64,000 bases of DNA from Diphasiastrum complanatum (GCA_029204225.1 CM055103.1:19482925-19546924); one strand, 5' to 3'; positions 1 to 12,297 are shown, numbered from the stretch's first letter. The notes: generated by a model from the letters alone, not told the origin. Made by a program: numbers and translations.

Positions 1-244
1 TCGTCAACACGGCTTCAATATCACACAATAGCATTTTGAGCAAAAAAAGAACGAAATATAAAGTCAACATGTAATAAGAAGCCATGTGTTCTGAAATTTT
101 TGATATACTCCAAGTCACACTGGAAATCAGAAATACATTCTCTTTTTATACTCATGTCGTTATTTTGAAACACACAACAAAACTAGAAAGTACAAGGCTG
201 ACTAATCACAAGATTCCTTGTTTAGTCAACTGTTCAACAAACAT

Positions 245-1504
245 TTAAGAAAAGACAAATTGTATTTCTACATTCACATACTTACGCATCAGGTCAACAA
301 CAGATGAGTTGAACCTCGCAATCTTTTGGTAATCTTCCCGAACTTTTGCTTCCGAAAGATGTCCATGGACCACCAATCTCTTCAAACTTGGGCATCTTCC
401 TAAAAGAGCAGAAATCCACTGAGAAAAAAGCTCATTGATTGTTGTTGATCCCACTTCTAGTACAGTCACCTTTTCTAAAAATGATGATCCCTTCAGAGCA
501 TGCTGAAGAATTCCATCTTCAAGTTCATAACTTAATGCTAGTCTAGTTAATTGAGGAAAAGAAAGTGCTATAGTTTCCAAGTCCATCACTTCATCCTCTA
601 CATCGACAGGTCCCCACAATCTGAGTCTTCTCAGCTTACATGCTTCTGATATTTTCTGGTATAGATGAGGCCAAATGACAGTGAAATTGCTCAGATCTAC
701 CACCTCCAAGTTCTCCATGCCCTGCCCTACATCAAATTGCATTATACTGACGTCATCCATTTTCAATACACGCAAACCTCCTTTGCTTAAAACCTCAAAG
801 TGCTCCAATGTGGAATCCTTCAGAGAGATGCTTTCCAAATTATCAACATCCAAAGTGATGTTGTCTAAACTCACTGCTTCCAAAGAAAATGATTTCAAAC
901 TCTGACTGTTTAACTCCAAGGTGGCCTCTCCATCTGTCTGTGGGAGAGAAATGGAAGTATTTACCAATGACAACGATTCTAACTTGGGACAGGAAACTAA
1001 AAGAAGCTTTATATCCAAGGCTGAAATGCTGACTCTATTCAATGTGAGCGAGCGGAGCACAGGAAATTTGTGGATCTTTGGATCAACGGTAGGAATTGTT
1101 ATATTGCCAATGTGTAATACTTCCAGCTTACGCCTGCCACATCTATCCAGAAGATTGACAAAAGGCCTGGCCTGAATCATATATGTCAAGAACCGCAATG
1201 ATTCTCGTGTAGAGATAAGCCAGGCAATGACTGGAGCTGCGGAAAATTCCTCATCTCCCACACAAAGAGAAAGATCGTGAAGACAAGATGTCTGCAAAAT
1301 TGTCTGAGTAATCAACACCTCTAGCTGCTCTGTGGATAGCTCATGATACACAGGCCAGTCATCAGGGCAGAAACGAAGTGCACGTAAATGGCGGCAAGCT
1401 GCCTCTCGCCACTTTCTGCAAGTTGCTGAAGCTATAATCACATCACGAGCTGCAGCAAGAAGAGATAAGATGTTCCCTATCACTTCAACAGGAAGTGCAT
1501 CCAT
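245..1504 (-). CDS. F-box/LRR (RNI-like) protein, intact single exon
   Basis: The 419-residue protein opens with an F-box at about residues 1-40 (LPVEVIGNILSLL, then ATCRKWREAA). This domain binds SKP1 in an SCF E3 ubiquitin ligase. Irregular leucine-rich repeats follow to the end (for example FPVLRSLTLNRVSISALDIK, CPKLESLSLV, LRRLRLWG, FPQLTRLALSYEL, CPSLKRLVV), and would form the substrate-binding solenoid. Length, start and C-terminus (LMRKYVNVEIQF) match from memory the conserved plant F-box/RNI protein typified by Arabidopsis At1g67190, also about 419 aa and intronless in its coding part. The frame is uninterrupted, unlike nearly everything else here, so the gene is probably functional. 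The substrate is unknown. The start is chosen because the F-box begins within three residues of this Met and no longer in-frame extension is plausible. A pyrimidine tract ending in CAG (about 1550-1561, minus) just upstream of the ATG suggests a 5'UTR intron. Confidence 0.93.
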   Translation of the reverse strand: MDALPVEVIGNILSLLAAARDVIIASATCRKWREAACRHLRALRFCPDDWPVYHELSTEQLEVLITQTILQTSCLHDLSLCVGDEEFSAAPVIAWLISTRESLRFLTYMIQARPFVNLLDRCGRRKLEVLHIGNITIPTVDPKIHKFPVLRSLTLNRVSISALDIKLLLVSCPKLESLSLVNTSISLPQTDGEATLELNSQSLKSFSLEAVSLDNITLDVDNLESISLKDSTLEHFEVLSKGGLRVLKMDDVSIMQFDVGQGMENLEVVDLSNFTVIWPHLYQKISEACKLRRLRLWGPVDVEDEVMDLETIALSFPQLTRLALSYELEDGILQHALKGSSFLEKVTVLEVGSTTINELFSQWISALLGRCPSLKRLVVHGHLSEAKVREDYQKIARFNSSVVDLMRKYVNVEIQFVFS

Positions 1505-1549
1505 TTCTTTCTTTTCCTTACTTTCTTGTGGGGAGTGGGGGAGGGGAGC

Positions 1550-2750
1550 CTGAGGAAAAACCTAGACAGAAACAGGTGCGGAGTTCCAAACGACCATAAG
1601 TATACACGAATTACAGCACTTGAAAAGTCTAACTATAATAAGGATTCTTGATCACTGACATTTGCGATTATCCAAAGGTGTAAAAGGTTAACAGGTTCCA
1701 TGATGTTTCAGTTATTCAGCCTACCCCTTCATGCTCTCAAACAACATCATAATGCTGTCTGATTCAACCACAGAGGATTGGACAAATGATTCAGCACACG
1801 GATCACTTGATTGTTTGGGGGCAACCGCCTGAATTGGTCCATTCTACAAGCTGGCCACTTGAATTATGCCCACAGCAATGTCCAGATGAGATTGACATGG
1901 ATAATTATAAGAAGGGCACGCGTATCAGCTGATCAGTTTTGCAGACAGGAATTGGATAAGGAGAAAATGATGGAGTTTTGACTCAGATAACAAGAACAGA
2001 AATATGATCCAGGGTTGCAACCCGACATGGTAACAGGTGATAAATTGCAAAGAATAATAAATGAAATAGCTTAGAAATATGATGTAGGGTTGCAAAGCCT
2101 ACAGGGTAACGGATAATAATTTGCAAAATCTGATCAATATAGAAATCCACGTTGCAGCAATGTTTACAGCAGAGCTTTCAGCAGGATATTGGAAATCATA
2201 TTTCAGCAGAATGCAAATCATATAAGCATTTGTGTGATCTGGATTTGTCTGAATAAACCACAGACAGCAACAAACCTAGAGTAAGAAGAAGCTCGTCATG
2301 CATATAACGCAAACACTAGCATCGCTGAAACTAGTTAATACCAGATAAACTCCATCTTTGAAGAATAGGGTTACAACAAAGCTGGTAATTAGCCTGTCTT
2401 TGTCTATTCAGCGCTCTCGCCAATCATGATACTGATCTTATAAACTACTAAGGCATAATGCGAACAAGGTTTCAAGGCAGCGTAAGATCGGTTTACAGAA
2501 ACCAAAACATTGGAAGGGAAAAAAGGAAAATATGAATGCAATTTAGAGAAATACTTGCAAATGGCGATAGAAGGCTTCCTTGGAGAGAGAGAGAGCGAAA
2601 TGGAGAGGGATGATGAGCACGCTCCGACAAAGGCAATTCTGCGTTCGATTACCACAACCCTGGCACGGCGAGCGCCCAAGCAGATTCCTCCTCTTCCTCT
2701 TCCTCCTCCTCCTCGCTAAGCTGTCGCAAAAAATTCCTCCCTAAATCCCA
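1550..2750 (-). promoter_or_regulatory. Putative 5'UTR intron and noncoding first exon/promoter of the F-box gene
   Basis: On the minus strand a TTTTTCCTCAG acceptor-like signal ends at 1550, 45 bases before the ATG. A GGA/GAA-rich, GC-richer block with CT-rich runs lies at about 2555-2750 and looks like a plant 5'UTR or promoter. A possible donor (AAGTATTT) lies near 2555. No reading frame here looks coding. The splice assignment is inference only, and the stretch from 1600 to 2400 shows nothing else recognisable. Confidence 0.3.
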
Positions 2751-2842
2751 GAGAGAGAGAAAAGAAGAAGAAGAAAATGAGAAGGAAAGAAAAGAAGAAG
2801 AAGAAGAAAATGAGAAGGAAATTGATGAGAGTTTGGACAAGC

Positions 2843-2916
2843 GAGAGAGAGAGAGAGAGAGAGAGAGCCTGGGGTCGTCCTTTTTGGCCTCAAAGGCTTG
2901 TTAATTAGTAATGAAG

Positions 2917-2961
<45 letters not shown>

Positions 2962-3012
2962 TGGGGTCGTCCTTTTTGGCCTCAAAGGCTTGTTAATTAG
3001 TAATGAAGTGGT
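2843..3012. repeat. Direct tandem duplication, each unit headed by a (GA)n tract
   Basis: Two units of 78 and 92 bp each consist of a (GA)n run followed by the same block of about 52 bp (starting CCTGGGGTCGTCC and ending ATGAAGTGGT). The blocks look identical and only the GA length differs, which points to recent slippage or unequal exchange at the GA tract. Confidence 0.9.
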
Positions 3013-3049
3013 GAAATCAGCTCTTCATATTTTTAGTTCATCTTGGAAT

Positions 3050-3265
3050 CATCTTACTAGCAAGATGAATGTGAGCAAAAGATTTTCTATACATTTTACA
3101 CAAATAAGAAGCATCTTCGCAAGATCAATGTGAGCAAACGAGCTTCATTAAATTAAATTTTACACGAGTTAGAAGCATCTTAGCAAGATCAATGTGAGCA
3201 AACGAGCTTCTTCAAATTTGACACGAATTAGAAGCATCTAAGTAAGATCGATGTGAGAGCTTCTT
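3050..3265. repeat. Four diverged tandem copies of a unit of about 60 bp
   Basis: The phrase AGCAAGATCAATGTGAGC recurs near 3058, 3118, 3184 and 3245, each time with an AGAAGCATCT block and an ACACGARTTA block. Copies are about 75-90% alike. No coding potential is seen. Confidence 0.75.
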
Positions 3266-3269
3266 CACA

Positions 3270-4085
3270 TTTTCTTACACAAACCTTCATGCGAGAGGTT
3301 GTGTAAGTTGTCATGAAATAGTTTAACTTGGAATTGATTTCATGCAAGTGATGCTCCCCATTGCGGCCCTTCGATCTAGGGCTACCACCCTCAACAAAAG
3401 GGCCTTGGAGTGTCCCCCCACCCCAAACAAAAAAAACACCAAATCTTGGGTTTAGAATGACCTCACCAAGCAAATGTTTCATTACTCAACCTTCCACTTT
3501 GAAGGTTGCTTAAAAAGCCATGTGGCGAAAATTTGGAAATCTCCCTGTCTGCAGCCCCTTCCACCAACGGAAGGGCCTTGGACTGGGACCTCTCTCAAAG
3601 AAAGAAACTTGGACCAAGACCTCTCCCACCCTCCCAAATGCCTTGAAATTAGAATGTGCCCAATTTGCTAGTGCCATGTGGCATGTCATATTTGAAGCTC
3701 TTGACAATTGTACTTTTAAATGATTGTCTTTTTAGCTTTGTCATGATGGTGATAATCTATCATGATCTACATAACATCGAAAAAGCACCTGTGAAGTGGT
3801 TTGGGTGCACCAAGCAAGCAAAGTTAGGGATTTTTTTTGTGAAGGAAAAACATTTTTATGCTATTTTTTGAGAGCTTTTGTTTGAGCCTATAGTGAACTG
3901 TGTTTTGAGAAAAAAGTGTGATTATCCTCTATAGGGTGCCCTCAAAATTAGGAGTCTCTTCTAGGTGAGTTCAACTAAAAAAATGCATTTTCTTTTTTAT
4001 CATTTTATAATATAAGGTTTTTTTTTTCCCTTCATTTTCAAACAACAAAGCTACTTTTGGACCATCTTGTTTATCATATTGTTGT
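3270..4085. other. Intergenic sequence without recognisable genes
   Basis: Short overlapping frames on both strands (3474-3870) show no family motif and look like chance. A near-palindromic region around 3400-3600 carries AGGGCCTTGGA-type phrases on both strands, possibly an old small transposon, but I could not define ends or a target duplication. Confidence 0.5.
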
Positions 4086-4087
<2 letters not shown>

Positions 4088-4183
<96 letters not shown>

Positions 4184-4200
4184 GCGCGCACACGCACGCG
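4088..4200. repeat. Compound microsatellite (CT)n-(CA)n-(CG/CA)n
   Basis: About 52 bp of pure CT repeats run directly into about 36 bp of CA repeats and then a short alternating GCGCGC/CACGCACGCG segment. The purine-pyrimidine alternation in the second half is the type that can adopt Z-DNA. Confidence 0.95.
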
Positions 4201-7000
4201 CTAGGCTAGTAGTTAAAAAAAAACAAAGACAAGGCCACAAAAATGACCCCCCATAAAAGCAACATATCCCATTGGTAAGGGGTGAGCAAGCTGTAGTGTA
4301 GCCTCCTTGTATTCCTTGCCACACATGCAGCTACACATACAAGTACGAGTTGAAATTCCGATAGAATCTAGTGCAATATGCAGATCACATCACACAATCA
4401 CCATAGCCACTCTCACAAGCTCTCATAGATGGCACAACAAAAGTTAAGTCTATTATGAAGAAAAATTGTACATATAGCAAAGCCCCAAACTGCATGGGCT
4501 CAACAGGTGTCACTAAACTGGCCTACTACCTGCCAAACTAGAGTTAGGACCAATATGGCCACATATACTGACAAACCCAGGACATGCCCCTGAGTATAGC
4601 ATAATGAACTAAAAAATACACTGTACAGGCTAATTTCTTCCTACGTGTGGCTACTTGGCTAACCCAAGTAGCCGTCTACGGGATAAGTGCCCGACTGATA
4701 TAACAATAGTGGGTCACGTCCCGATCACTACTAAAAACAGTAAACTGACTAACTGTACATTTATTACAGTATCACATTTGAAGCTTATAATAATGAATCA
4801 GATCAAAACTGATCTCTAACTCTTTCCCTTAAGCTCAAATGTGATAAGAGTGAAAAACAATAATTTGTAGCAACGTCTGGAGTGTCCAAAAGATGTTATG
4901 CATGTCCATGCTACCCTGTACTTGACTCACACTCAAGCACACCAACAAACCACCAGGTTTGACTCACAAAGTATCATGCAAATACAATGCTCATACAGAC
5001 AGTACCATACTCTCGACCAACTGACTTGTCCCCAATCCGACTTGAAACACAAGTGGACCACATGAGCGACATGGCTCAAACTGAGAAAATCCCACTGCCA
5101 CCATGAGACTTACATCCTCCATCTAGTTAGGCTGACATCCTATCAGGCACTTACAAACACAAACCTGTAAAGCTGACATAAATGAGCGAATGAGGTTCAA
5201 CCTGAGAAAATCTTACTGCCACCATAAGACTATGTCCTCACCAGATAGACAACTAGTAGACATAATGACAAGTCAAATAGCATCAAATGATTACTTTGTT
5301 TCTAACGTAGCAAATGCACAACCACATACAACTCCGACTCAGATCTAGACTCTCATGACAAGGTAACATGCAAGCCCACACACACTCATGCAAACCAACA
5401 CGAATGATAAAGTGTCAAATACATGACCAAGGCCTGCCCATAAGTGGTATCATGTCGTAGCAATACCTGTGCCACCTATAGATCCGCTGCTACACCACTG
5501 GTCTCCAAATCAGGTCCTCAACCATGGCCTGCACTTGTAACAAGATGCCCTCACGTCCAAGCATATCCAACTGTCCAATAAGTCCTGAAAGCTAATCCCC
5601 ATCCATTTTCCATGCTCCAAGCACAAGAGTCTACCAAGGACTCAACGAATGAATGTACGCAAAACTCATCATAGGCTATACCTGAGTAGCTCGCCCATCT
5701 CCCAAAGATACTGATGATGATTTGTCTCTCCTACATTCCATGTAGGACTTTCCATGCTTGACGTTGCCAACTCTGATTTGACTAGTACATAGGCCTCCCA
5801 CCAAGGAGCTATCTCACCACATGATGCACCAGCTAAAGAACATCGTCCATACATCAAATGACATGTCATACCTGAGCAACTGTAGCATCTCCCTGAGTGC
5901 CACCCCAATGGACTCGTCATCCACATACTATGCTCACCTGATGTCTCTGATCCTGATCACCATCCTACTAGACAAGCCGAACTCCAAAGCATCACCTGAT
6001 CCACATGGCTCCTAGCATTTGCTCGCTCTCCCTGGATATGTGCCACTCGACACCATGCCAACGCAAGTCAGTCCCTGACTTGCCACTCATGGGATCTCGA
6101 GACCACTGTCTCCCTAATCGTACTGAGGTATATGGCTCTGAGTGACTCTCTAGGCTTCCCCATGATCTCACCACCTGAGAATCTGCACCATGGAAATTCT
6201 AACACCTGTGCCAAGCCTAGACTTTTGCAAATACAGCTAAATGCATGAAAGATATAGGTAGCATATCCACGCTCGTGATGGTAAATGTCTCCCCATCAAT
6301 GCCAATGTCCAAAACTGGCCCCCTGCTGTAATGCCAACATGTACTCTCAAATGAGCACACCATGAAGTCCTCGCCATTAGTGTCCCCTCTAGTAGATCGC
6401 TAGCAAAACACTCACTGCCTCCGATCAACCCCGTGCGATCTCCATTAGTTCTCCAAACTAGAGCTGGCTCTCGAAGCTTCACGCTTTGCCCATTTGCGTT
6501 TGCAGCATCCTGATTCCATCATGAATCGCCCCTGTAAGTCCTATCTATCAAATGACTCAAGTCCAATCTAAAATAGCTGTCCCTTGATGATCATCCGCAC
6601 TCCGCTCAATAGAATGGTGACAAAAACTCCTCGAAACGCATTTCTCACTATTCTGTGACGTCGCTCTGTCTGCTGGTTCTGAGCAGCCAGCTTCAAGGGC
6701 CATTTTGGTCCAAAGATGGCCAAAAGAGGTGCCCTCTAGCCAAAGATAGCCCTTTTTATAAAATGCCCTTGCAAAATGAGCTATAACTTCATATTGAAGT
6801 TTCTTAATGAAAAACCAGTTCTGTCCAGAAACCACCAAGTAGGCTTGTTTAGGTTGAAAGAACCAAGCCTTTTATTTGAGTTCTGGAAGAATTTATCCTG
6901 GAGAGTAGAAAAACTTGGTCTTTTGAGGAGGCGTTCAATTTCTCTGATGTTTTCAGCATCTCCTAAGTTGGCAAGGATGCATCAATCATGTGTTGGTGTA
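4200..7000. other. Unassigned decayed repetitive sequence
   Basis: No reading frame with a recognisable domain is present. A block beginning GAGAAAATCCCACTGCCACC (about 5092) recurs diverged near 5205, so part is an old tandem duplication. The style (short phrases repeated, no genes) suggests retrotransposon debris, but no LTR ends, primer site or pol motifs could be identified. Confidence 0.45.
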
Positions 7001-7254
7001 TAAAGAGGAAAGTGAGGTGTGACTTGACAACGTCTCTAGCAGGCTTGTGTAGCCAAATGAAAAAAGACATTCATCTGATTTTGAAAGGATGCACCAGGGA
7101 AAAACTTACTCAGATTGTTCAGACGCCATGATCAAACCAAACGATAGATGAGATTCTTGCACTTGTCATCACATCTACATTTGAATAAAGGTCTCTTCTA
7201 GTTCTAGATTCTGGCTTGGTGCATATTCATTCTACTGAAACTGATATCTATTTA

Positions 7255-7665
7255 CATTTACTTTACTTCATGCATAAGCAGGCCTTGGGCCCTTTTTTAT
7301 TTATTATTGACACTTAGACTATATGGTTGGCCTTGGGCCTTATTATTCATTATTTGGACATTTGGACATATTACTGGAGAGTGGGGGCCTTTTTGGAGGG
7401 CGCACTATTATCCCTCCCAGTTGGGCCCACTGGAAGCTTCCTTTTTAGGGCTTCCCTTAGGCTATAAGTGAGAAATATGTGTCATTTGTTATTCAGCTGA
7501 TGATATTGATCTCTCTCTCTTTAGTCTCCTTAATCTCTCTCTTTCCTGTTTTCTAGGGTTAAGTCTTGCTTATGTGATGCTTTCATAGCTTAGCTAGGGT
7601 TAAGTCTTGCTTATGCAATGCTTTCATAGCTTAGCTCTAGATCAATTGTGGCTTCATTCGTAACT
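7255..7665 (+). mobile_element. 3' portion of an LTR ahead of a Met-tRNA primer site
   Basis: A promoter-like GGCTATAAGTGAG lies near 7470. It is followed by a CT-rich transcribed region with a 41-bp tandem duplication (phrase GGGTTAAGTCTTGCTTATG at about 7557 and 7597). It ends next to a primer-binding site complementary to initiator tRNA-Met. The left end of the LTR could not be fixed and no clean terminal CA is seen, so the LTR is partial or mutated. Confidence 0.55.
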
Positions 7666-7677
7666 TGGTATCAGAGC
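7666..7677 (+). promoter_or_regulatory. Primer-binding site, tRNA-iMet type
   Basis: TGGTATCAGAGC is the standard plant retrotransposon primer site complementary to the 3' end of initiator tRNA-Met. It marks the boundary between 5' LTR and internal leader on the plus strand. Confidence 0.85.
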
Positions 7678-7679
7678 AC

Positions 7680-8990
7680 TTTCTTTATTGCTGAATTTCA
7701 GATCTGATTTTTTGATTGGGCGCCCATTTTCCTTGCTGATTTTTTTTTCTCTCTTTGCTGAGGGCTTTCATCTCTTTGCTTCAGCAACATTCAGCACAGT
7801 TTGGAGGAGGACCAGTGCCCATCAGAGCATTTTCCTTGGCGGAGCTTTAGAATTTGGCGGCCAGAAAAAAAAAATTGACAGATTATTTCCGGCCCATAAG
7901 TCCAACTTGTTTGCAAACTGTCCACCAACGCCCAATTCCCTCATCTCTTTCGTCTATTTCTCCTTCCATTTTCAGCCCTCTCTTCACTTTTGTTTGCAGG
8001 CTGTCCAACCCCTTCATACTTGTCACTTTTTTCTCCGTTTGCAGCACTTTTTCAGATTTAGTAGAGGCTGTCCAGCGCCTTACTAACCCATCACTTTCGT
8101 CGATTTTTTTCATCAGATTTTCATCATTTTTTCAGATTTAGTAGAGGCTGTAACCCATCAGTTTCATCGATTTTTTCATCAGATTTCTATAATTTTTTCA
8201 AATTTGGTAGACGCTGGCCAGCGCCCTACTATCCATTTTCCAGCCCACCATCACCTACTTCCATTACCCTACTTTACTTTCCGCTTGCTGTCCACAACTC
8301 AACCTATTTGTACTCTTTCCCAGCCCACCCCTCCTTGAATTGTCTCCACCTTCTTTCTACTGATTTTCCAGCTTTGCTTGCTGGCTGCCTAACCCTCTCT
8401 TTTTGGCACTCACCTTCCTTACTTGGCTGTCCATTTTCCAGCCATATACTCCACTACTTGCTACTTATTTCTCTCATTATTTGGTTCTTTTTGCATGCCC
8501 CTCTTATCTCTATTTGGTGGCTGCCCGATATCTCTCCATTTTACTACCGTTTTCAGCACACTTTCAATTGCAGTTTAAAGATACTACTTACACTATTTGT
8601 CATTTTCCTCTTTTTTTTTTTTTAGTAGGCTTTTTCACGTCTTTTCATTGGTGTACCTGTTGTGACGACTTATGTCCTCTCCTTCACTTCGTCCACTTGA
8701 TTAGCATCTTGTCTGGCTTAACTTTCTGCCTGTGGCTGTTGTTTTGTTATTTCCATTCTATTTTGTAGTTTGTGTTGGCCATCGCATTTTTCATTTTGTC
8801 TTTCATTATTTGTTATTAGTTTTCGTTCCATTTGCGTTTCAATTCCATAATTCATTTTCATCGTCGATTTCTTTTTCCGCTTTTTCTTCATTTTCTACGT
8901 TCCATTATAAAAAAATAAAAATAAAAACCACCCAAATTATTTGGATCATTGGGTTACGTATTCTTTTCCGTTACTTTTAATTTTATTTTT
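7680..8990 (+). other. Pyrimidine-rich leader of the 7.2-11.7 kb retroelement
   Basis: About 1.3 kb between the primer site and the first plausible start codon is strongly T/C-biased on the plus strand. It holds three tandem copies of a block beginning CAGATTTAGTAGAGGCTGT (near 8052, 8132 and, diverged, 8197). Open frames in this stretch (7688-8086, 8308-8768) are low-complexity by-products of the bias and have no domain features. Confidence 0.6.
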
Positions 8991-8995
8991 TATCA

Positions 8996-9990
8996 TGACT
9001 TCTGTTTTTCGGTCTCTATCCCCTTTAGATTATCTTTTTGTTTTTAATAGTGATATATCATCTGAACATATGTTCGACAAATGGCTCACACGTCTTCAGT
9101 ATTACTTTGATACTTCTCGACCAACTTGTCCAGGTCCTAATAAGATTCTTGATGCAAATTTTCTCTTAAAGGTCTGCTAGGTCGACGTGGTTTGACTATG
9201 TCCATTCTCATCCGCCTATCTCTGAGTGGCATGACTTTCTACCAGTACTTCGCCTTCTTATATTTTCCGCTAATAATTCTGTAATTGTTCCTCTTGTCGC
9301 TCTTACGAGTGGTATTATAGGTCTTGAGAGTTCTACTCCTCCTGGTTCCTTTCGTGAGCATTCTTCCATATGTGAGGTTCCATTCTCTTGTGCAGATAGA
9401 GATAGAGTCACACATTTCTAGCGATTCACATGAGGTTGATTCACACATTGCTAGCGATACACATGAGGATGATTCTATATCACACAATGTGAGCGAGTTG
9501 CCTGATTTACTTGAGATAGTTATTGATCTACCTGAGCTCATCATTGTATCCCATAGTGAGTCAGAGTCACATATACAGATTCCTACTAATGTTGATTCAC
9601 ATATACAAGTTGCGGCTGATATGGTCCTTGATACTGATATAGCATGCTATATTATTGATGATGTCGTTGCATGCTTTGATGTGCTACCAATGTTGCTGTA
9701 TGCTATGATATTGTTCCATATTTTTATACAAATATTGTATGCCTTGCTACTGTTGCCGATGTTGTTGCATGCTTTGATATTGTTGTTGAGTACTTTGATG
9801 CTACTCATGTTCCTAAGCGCCATGCTATAGATGTTGTCGCCTATGCTCCTTATTTCGATATTATTCATGGGTCTACGGTTGCTCTTTCAGATGCTTTGGC
9901 TACTCTAGTAGATTTTCATATGGCATATGGTTATACATTTCATGATGGTCCAATTGTATACTCAGTAGCTTATTTTGCTTAAACCTGTCT
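8996..9990 (+). pseudogene. Possible gag remnant of a decayed LTR retrotransposon
   Basis: The first Met after the leader (8996) opens a frame that reads about 60 residues and then shifts. Frame 9324-9830 continues with an acidic, Ser/His-rich stretch containing near-repeats (SHISSDSHEVDSHIASDTHE). No capsid or zinc-knuckle motif is recognisable. Assignment as gag rests on position between primer site and protease only. Confidence 0.35.
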
Positions 9991-10000
9991 AGATGAGTAT

Positions 10001-10450
10001 GTGGTTCTTCTAGATGCATATTTAGGCCAGAACTTATCAATTGATGCTTCTGTTATTATGCCTACGTATGTTGTTCTATTTGTGGATCATATTATTCTAG
10101 ATGCGGGGCGCGAGTATATTTCTTTAGTGGATACAGACAGTACACATTCATTTATTAGCAGTTACATTTTCACCAGGATTCATGCTACACCTATTCCTGC
10201 TTCCCAACCTCTCATTGTTGAGGTTGCTCGTTCCCATTATTTTCCCAATTCTCAGATGTTTCAGGGCTTGGATTATCTCATTGGTGATTTTTCTGATCAG
10301 GCAGATTTCTACATCATTCCTCTGGAGAGCTATGACATTATTTTTGGTGCAGACTGGTTCTCTTCACTTGGTACTCTTGTTGTGGATCTCTCTCAGTAGA
10401 CACTTTCCTTAATTCATGCTGGTCAGCATCATTTACTTGTTGGTATTGAT
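10001..10450 (+). pseudogene. Retropepsin-like aspartic protease remnant (Ty3/gypsy type)
   Basis: The frame contains SLVDTDSTHSFIS, matching the plant gypsy retropepsin signature LVDTGSTHxFI except that the catalytic-loop Gly is replaced by Asp. About 70 residues later comes YDIIFGADWFSSLG, matching the conserved Y-D-V-I-L-G-x-D-W-L element. The order and spacing fit a single retropepsin domain that would process the Gag-Pol polyprotein. A stop at about 10398 ends the frame. The Gly-to-Asp change should abolish activity if it is not recent sequencing error. Confidence 0.65.
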
Positions 10451-11668
10451 TCCCAGGGTGACTATCAGTTGATTACCAAGAAGCAGTTTATGCGTAGCCT
10501 GTCAAAGGCTCATGATGCAGCTCTTCTTTCCATTCAAAGTACATCAGTTGATGCTTCACTTTCACCATCCGTGGGTCCTCTTCTTCAGGTTGATGCTGCT
10601 TCGGATTTACAGGTTGTTGCTACGTGTCTTGCTACGGTGGTTGGTGCAGTATCTTCTCCATTGGCCTCTATATCTCCATCTCTTGAGTCCGTTATGGTCG
10701 ATGTTCCTACTAATTTCTAAGGGGTTCTTCATGGGTCCACGTTTGATGGTTCCCTCGCTATTGGTGATCAGGTTGTATCTTCTTTCACTTTACTCCATGG
10801 ATCTCTGCTTGAGGTTTGTGATTTGCCTCATGATATTTCCACGGTTCCTGACATGATTCATGCACCTTTGGCCCTTACCATTACACATTTTCCATCCGAG
10901 GATATTTGCCAGATGGTCACTATTACTTATCTAGGATATTTATATGCTAAGATCTTTCTAGATGAGTATACGGGCATCCGTCAGTCTCCTTGTGTTTTTC
11001 TACATATAGGTTTGCTGCAGTCCATGCCGATGCTATGGATATATGGCATTCCTGGTTATTACGTATAGCTTGGTCTTTATTTGGAATTGTTGATTGGTGT
11101 TGGTTTTTCCATATTACTGATCGCCTATGGTGCAGATATCTCTATGATTATGCATGTGGCTCTCTATCTGTTCTTTGGATTATTGCTCATTGTCAAGCTT
11201 GGCATGTCTTTATGGCTTGGGTTATTGTCTCCATTCCAGCTACTATTTGTCCTGGTGATCTTCAGGTTTCCCATCATTTCAAGTTGCACCATATCGCTTG
11301 ATCTCCGATGCAAAGTTGCCACTTTGTTCTGGTGTTCCAAGACCATCAGGGTACCTTAGGAGAGTTCTTTCTCCTCTCTTGAATAGTTTTTGGAAATGTT
11401 GGCACCATATACTTCAGTGTTGCTCATATGTGCTTTGATACTCATTCCCAACTACACGTGGATATTGCTTCGATGCTTGCTATTGATGTTGCGGATCCTG
11501 TTCCTCGTAACAATATTCAAGAAATTAAATCTGTCAAAGAATGTATTGGTTTTTGTCAAAGGGCATCAAATTATCACTGTTCTTATTGACATTTATTCTT
11601 ATGTTGTCTTGGCCAACGTAAAACCTGACTATATGTACTTTTCACATATGGAGACCAACCCTAAGTAA
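10450..11668 (+). pseudogene. Decayed pol spacer downstream of the protease remnant
   Basis: A sequence with LITKKQFMRSLSKAH lies just after the protease, where gypsy elements have the linker to reverse transcriptase. Later frames to 11668 give hydrophobic or shifted peptides, and no reverse transcriptase, RNase H or integrase motif was found. The element appears to have lost or mutated the rest of pol. Confidence 0.35.
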
Positions 11669-11669
11669 A

Positions 11670-12244
11670 ATATTTTTCATGGAGATTCAAATAAAATTTT
11701 TGGAAAGTACTATCATTATTTTTGCAACAAAGCAATAAGGTCATCTACAAAACATGAAAAGATCCAGTGTCTCAATGTTTTGCGAACATAAAAATATGTA
11801 CACAGCATAGTAAAATTCATTGCTCAAACATTTATTACATATATACAAGTCATTCAAACGAGTGTGTGATTGCTAATAAGGCAACTTGATTTGAAGTGCT
11901 GATAGTTACGAAATAAAATACAACCATAGTGGTGTTGACAGCCAACAAAGCGAATCACAACACTGCTCAATATGAAAGTGTCACCAGCCTTATGTGATGG
12001 TTGACATACTGATCTTCTGATTGTCAGAAATGCAAGATTTTAAATGTGAGCTTTGGAGCAAATAGTTGAATACAAACTCTGACAAAATATATTGTCAAAA
12101 GAAATCATTGCCTCAGATAAAAACTTGACCTACTAAAATGTTTTTGGCATGGAACAACAGTCACAGAAGGAAAAGTCATGCAGATATGCATACCTACTCT
12201 TCTCTATCATGATCATGGAAAAAGGATAGCTTTTCATAGTACAC

Positions 12245-12297
<53 letters not shown>

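Noticed and set aside
3971-4324. 117-aa minus frame with Cys-Val and Arg-Glu repeats
   Set aside because: Read-through of the compound microsatellite.
8308-8768. Hydrophobic proteins of 105-121 aa
   Set aside because: Phe/Leu/Ser-rich by-products of the pyrimidine-rich leader, overlapping in several frames.
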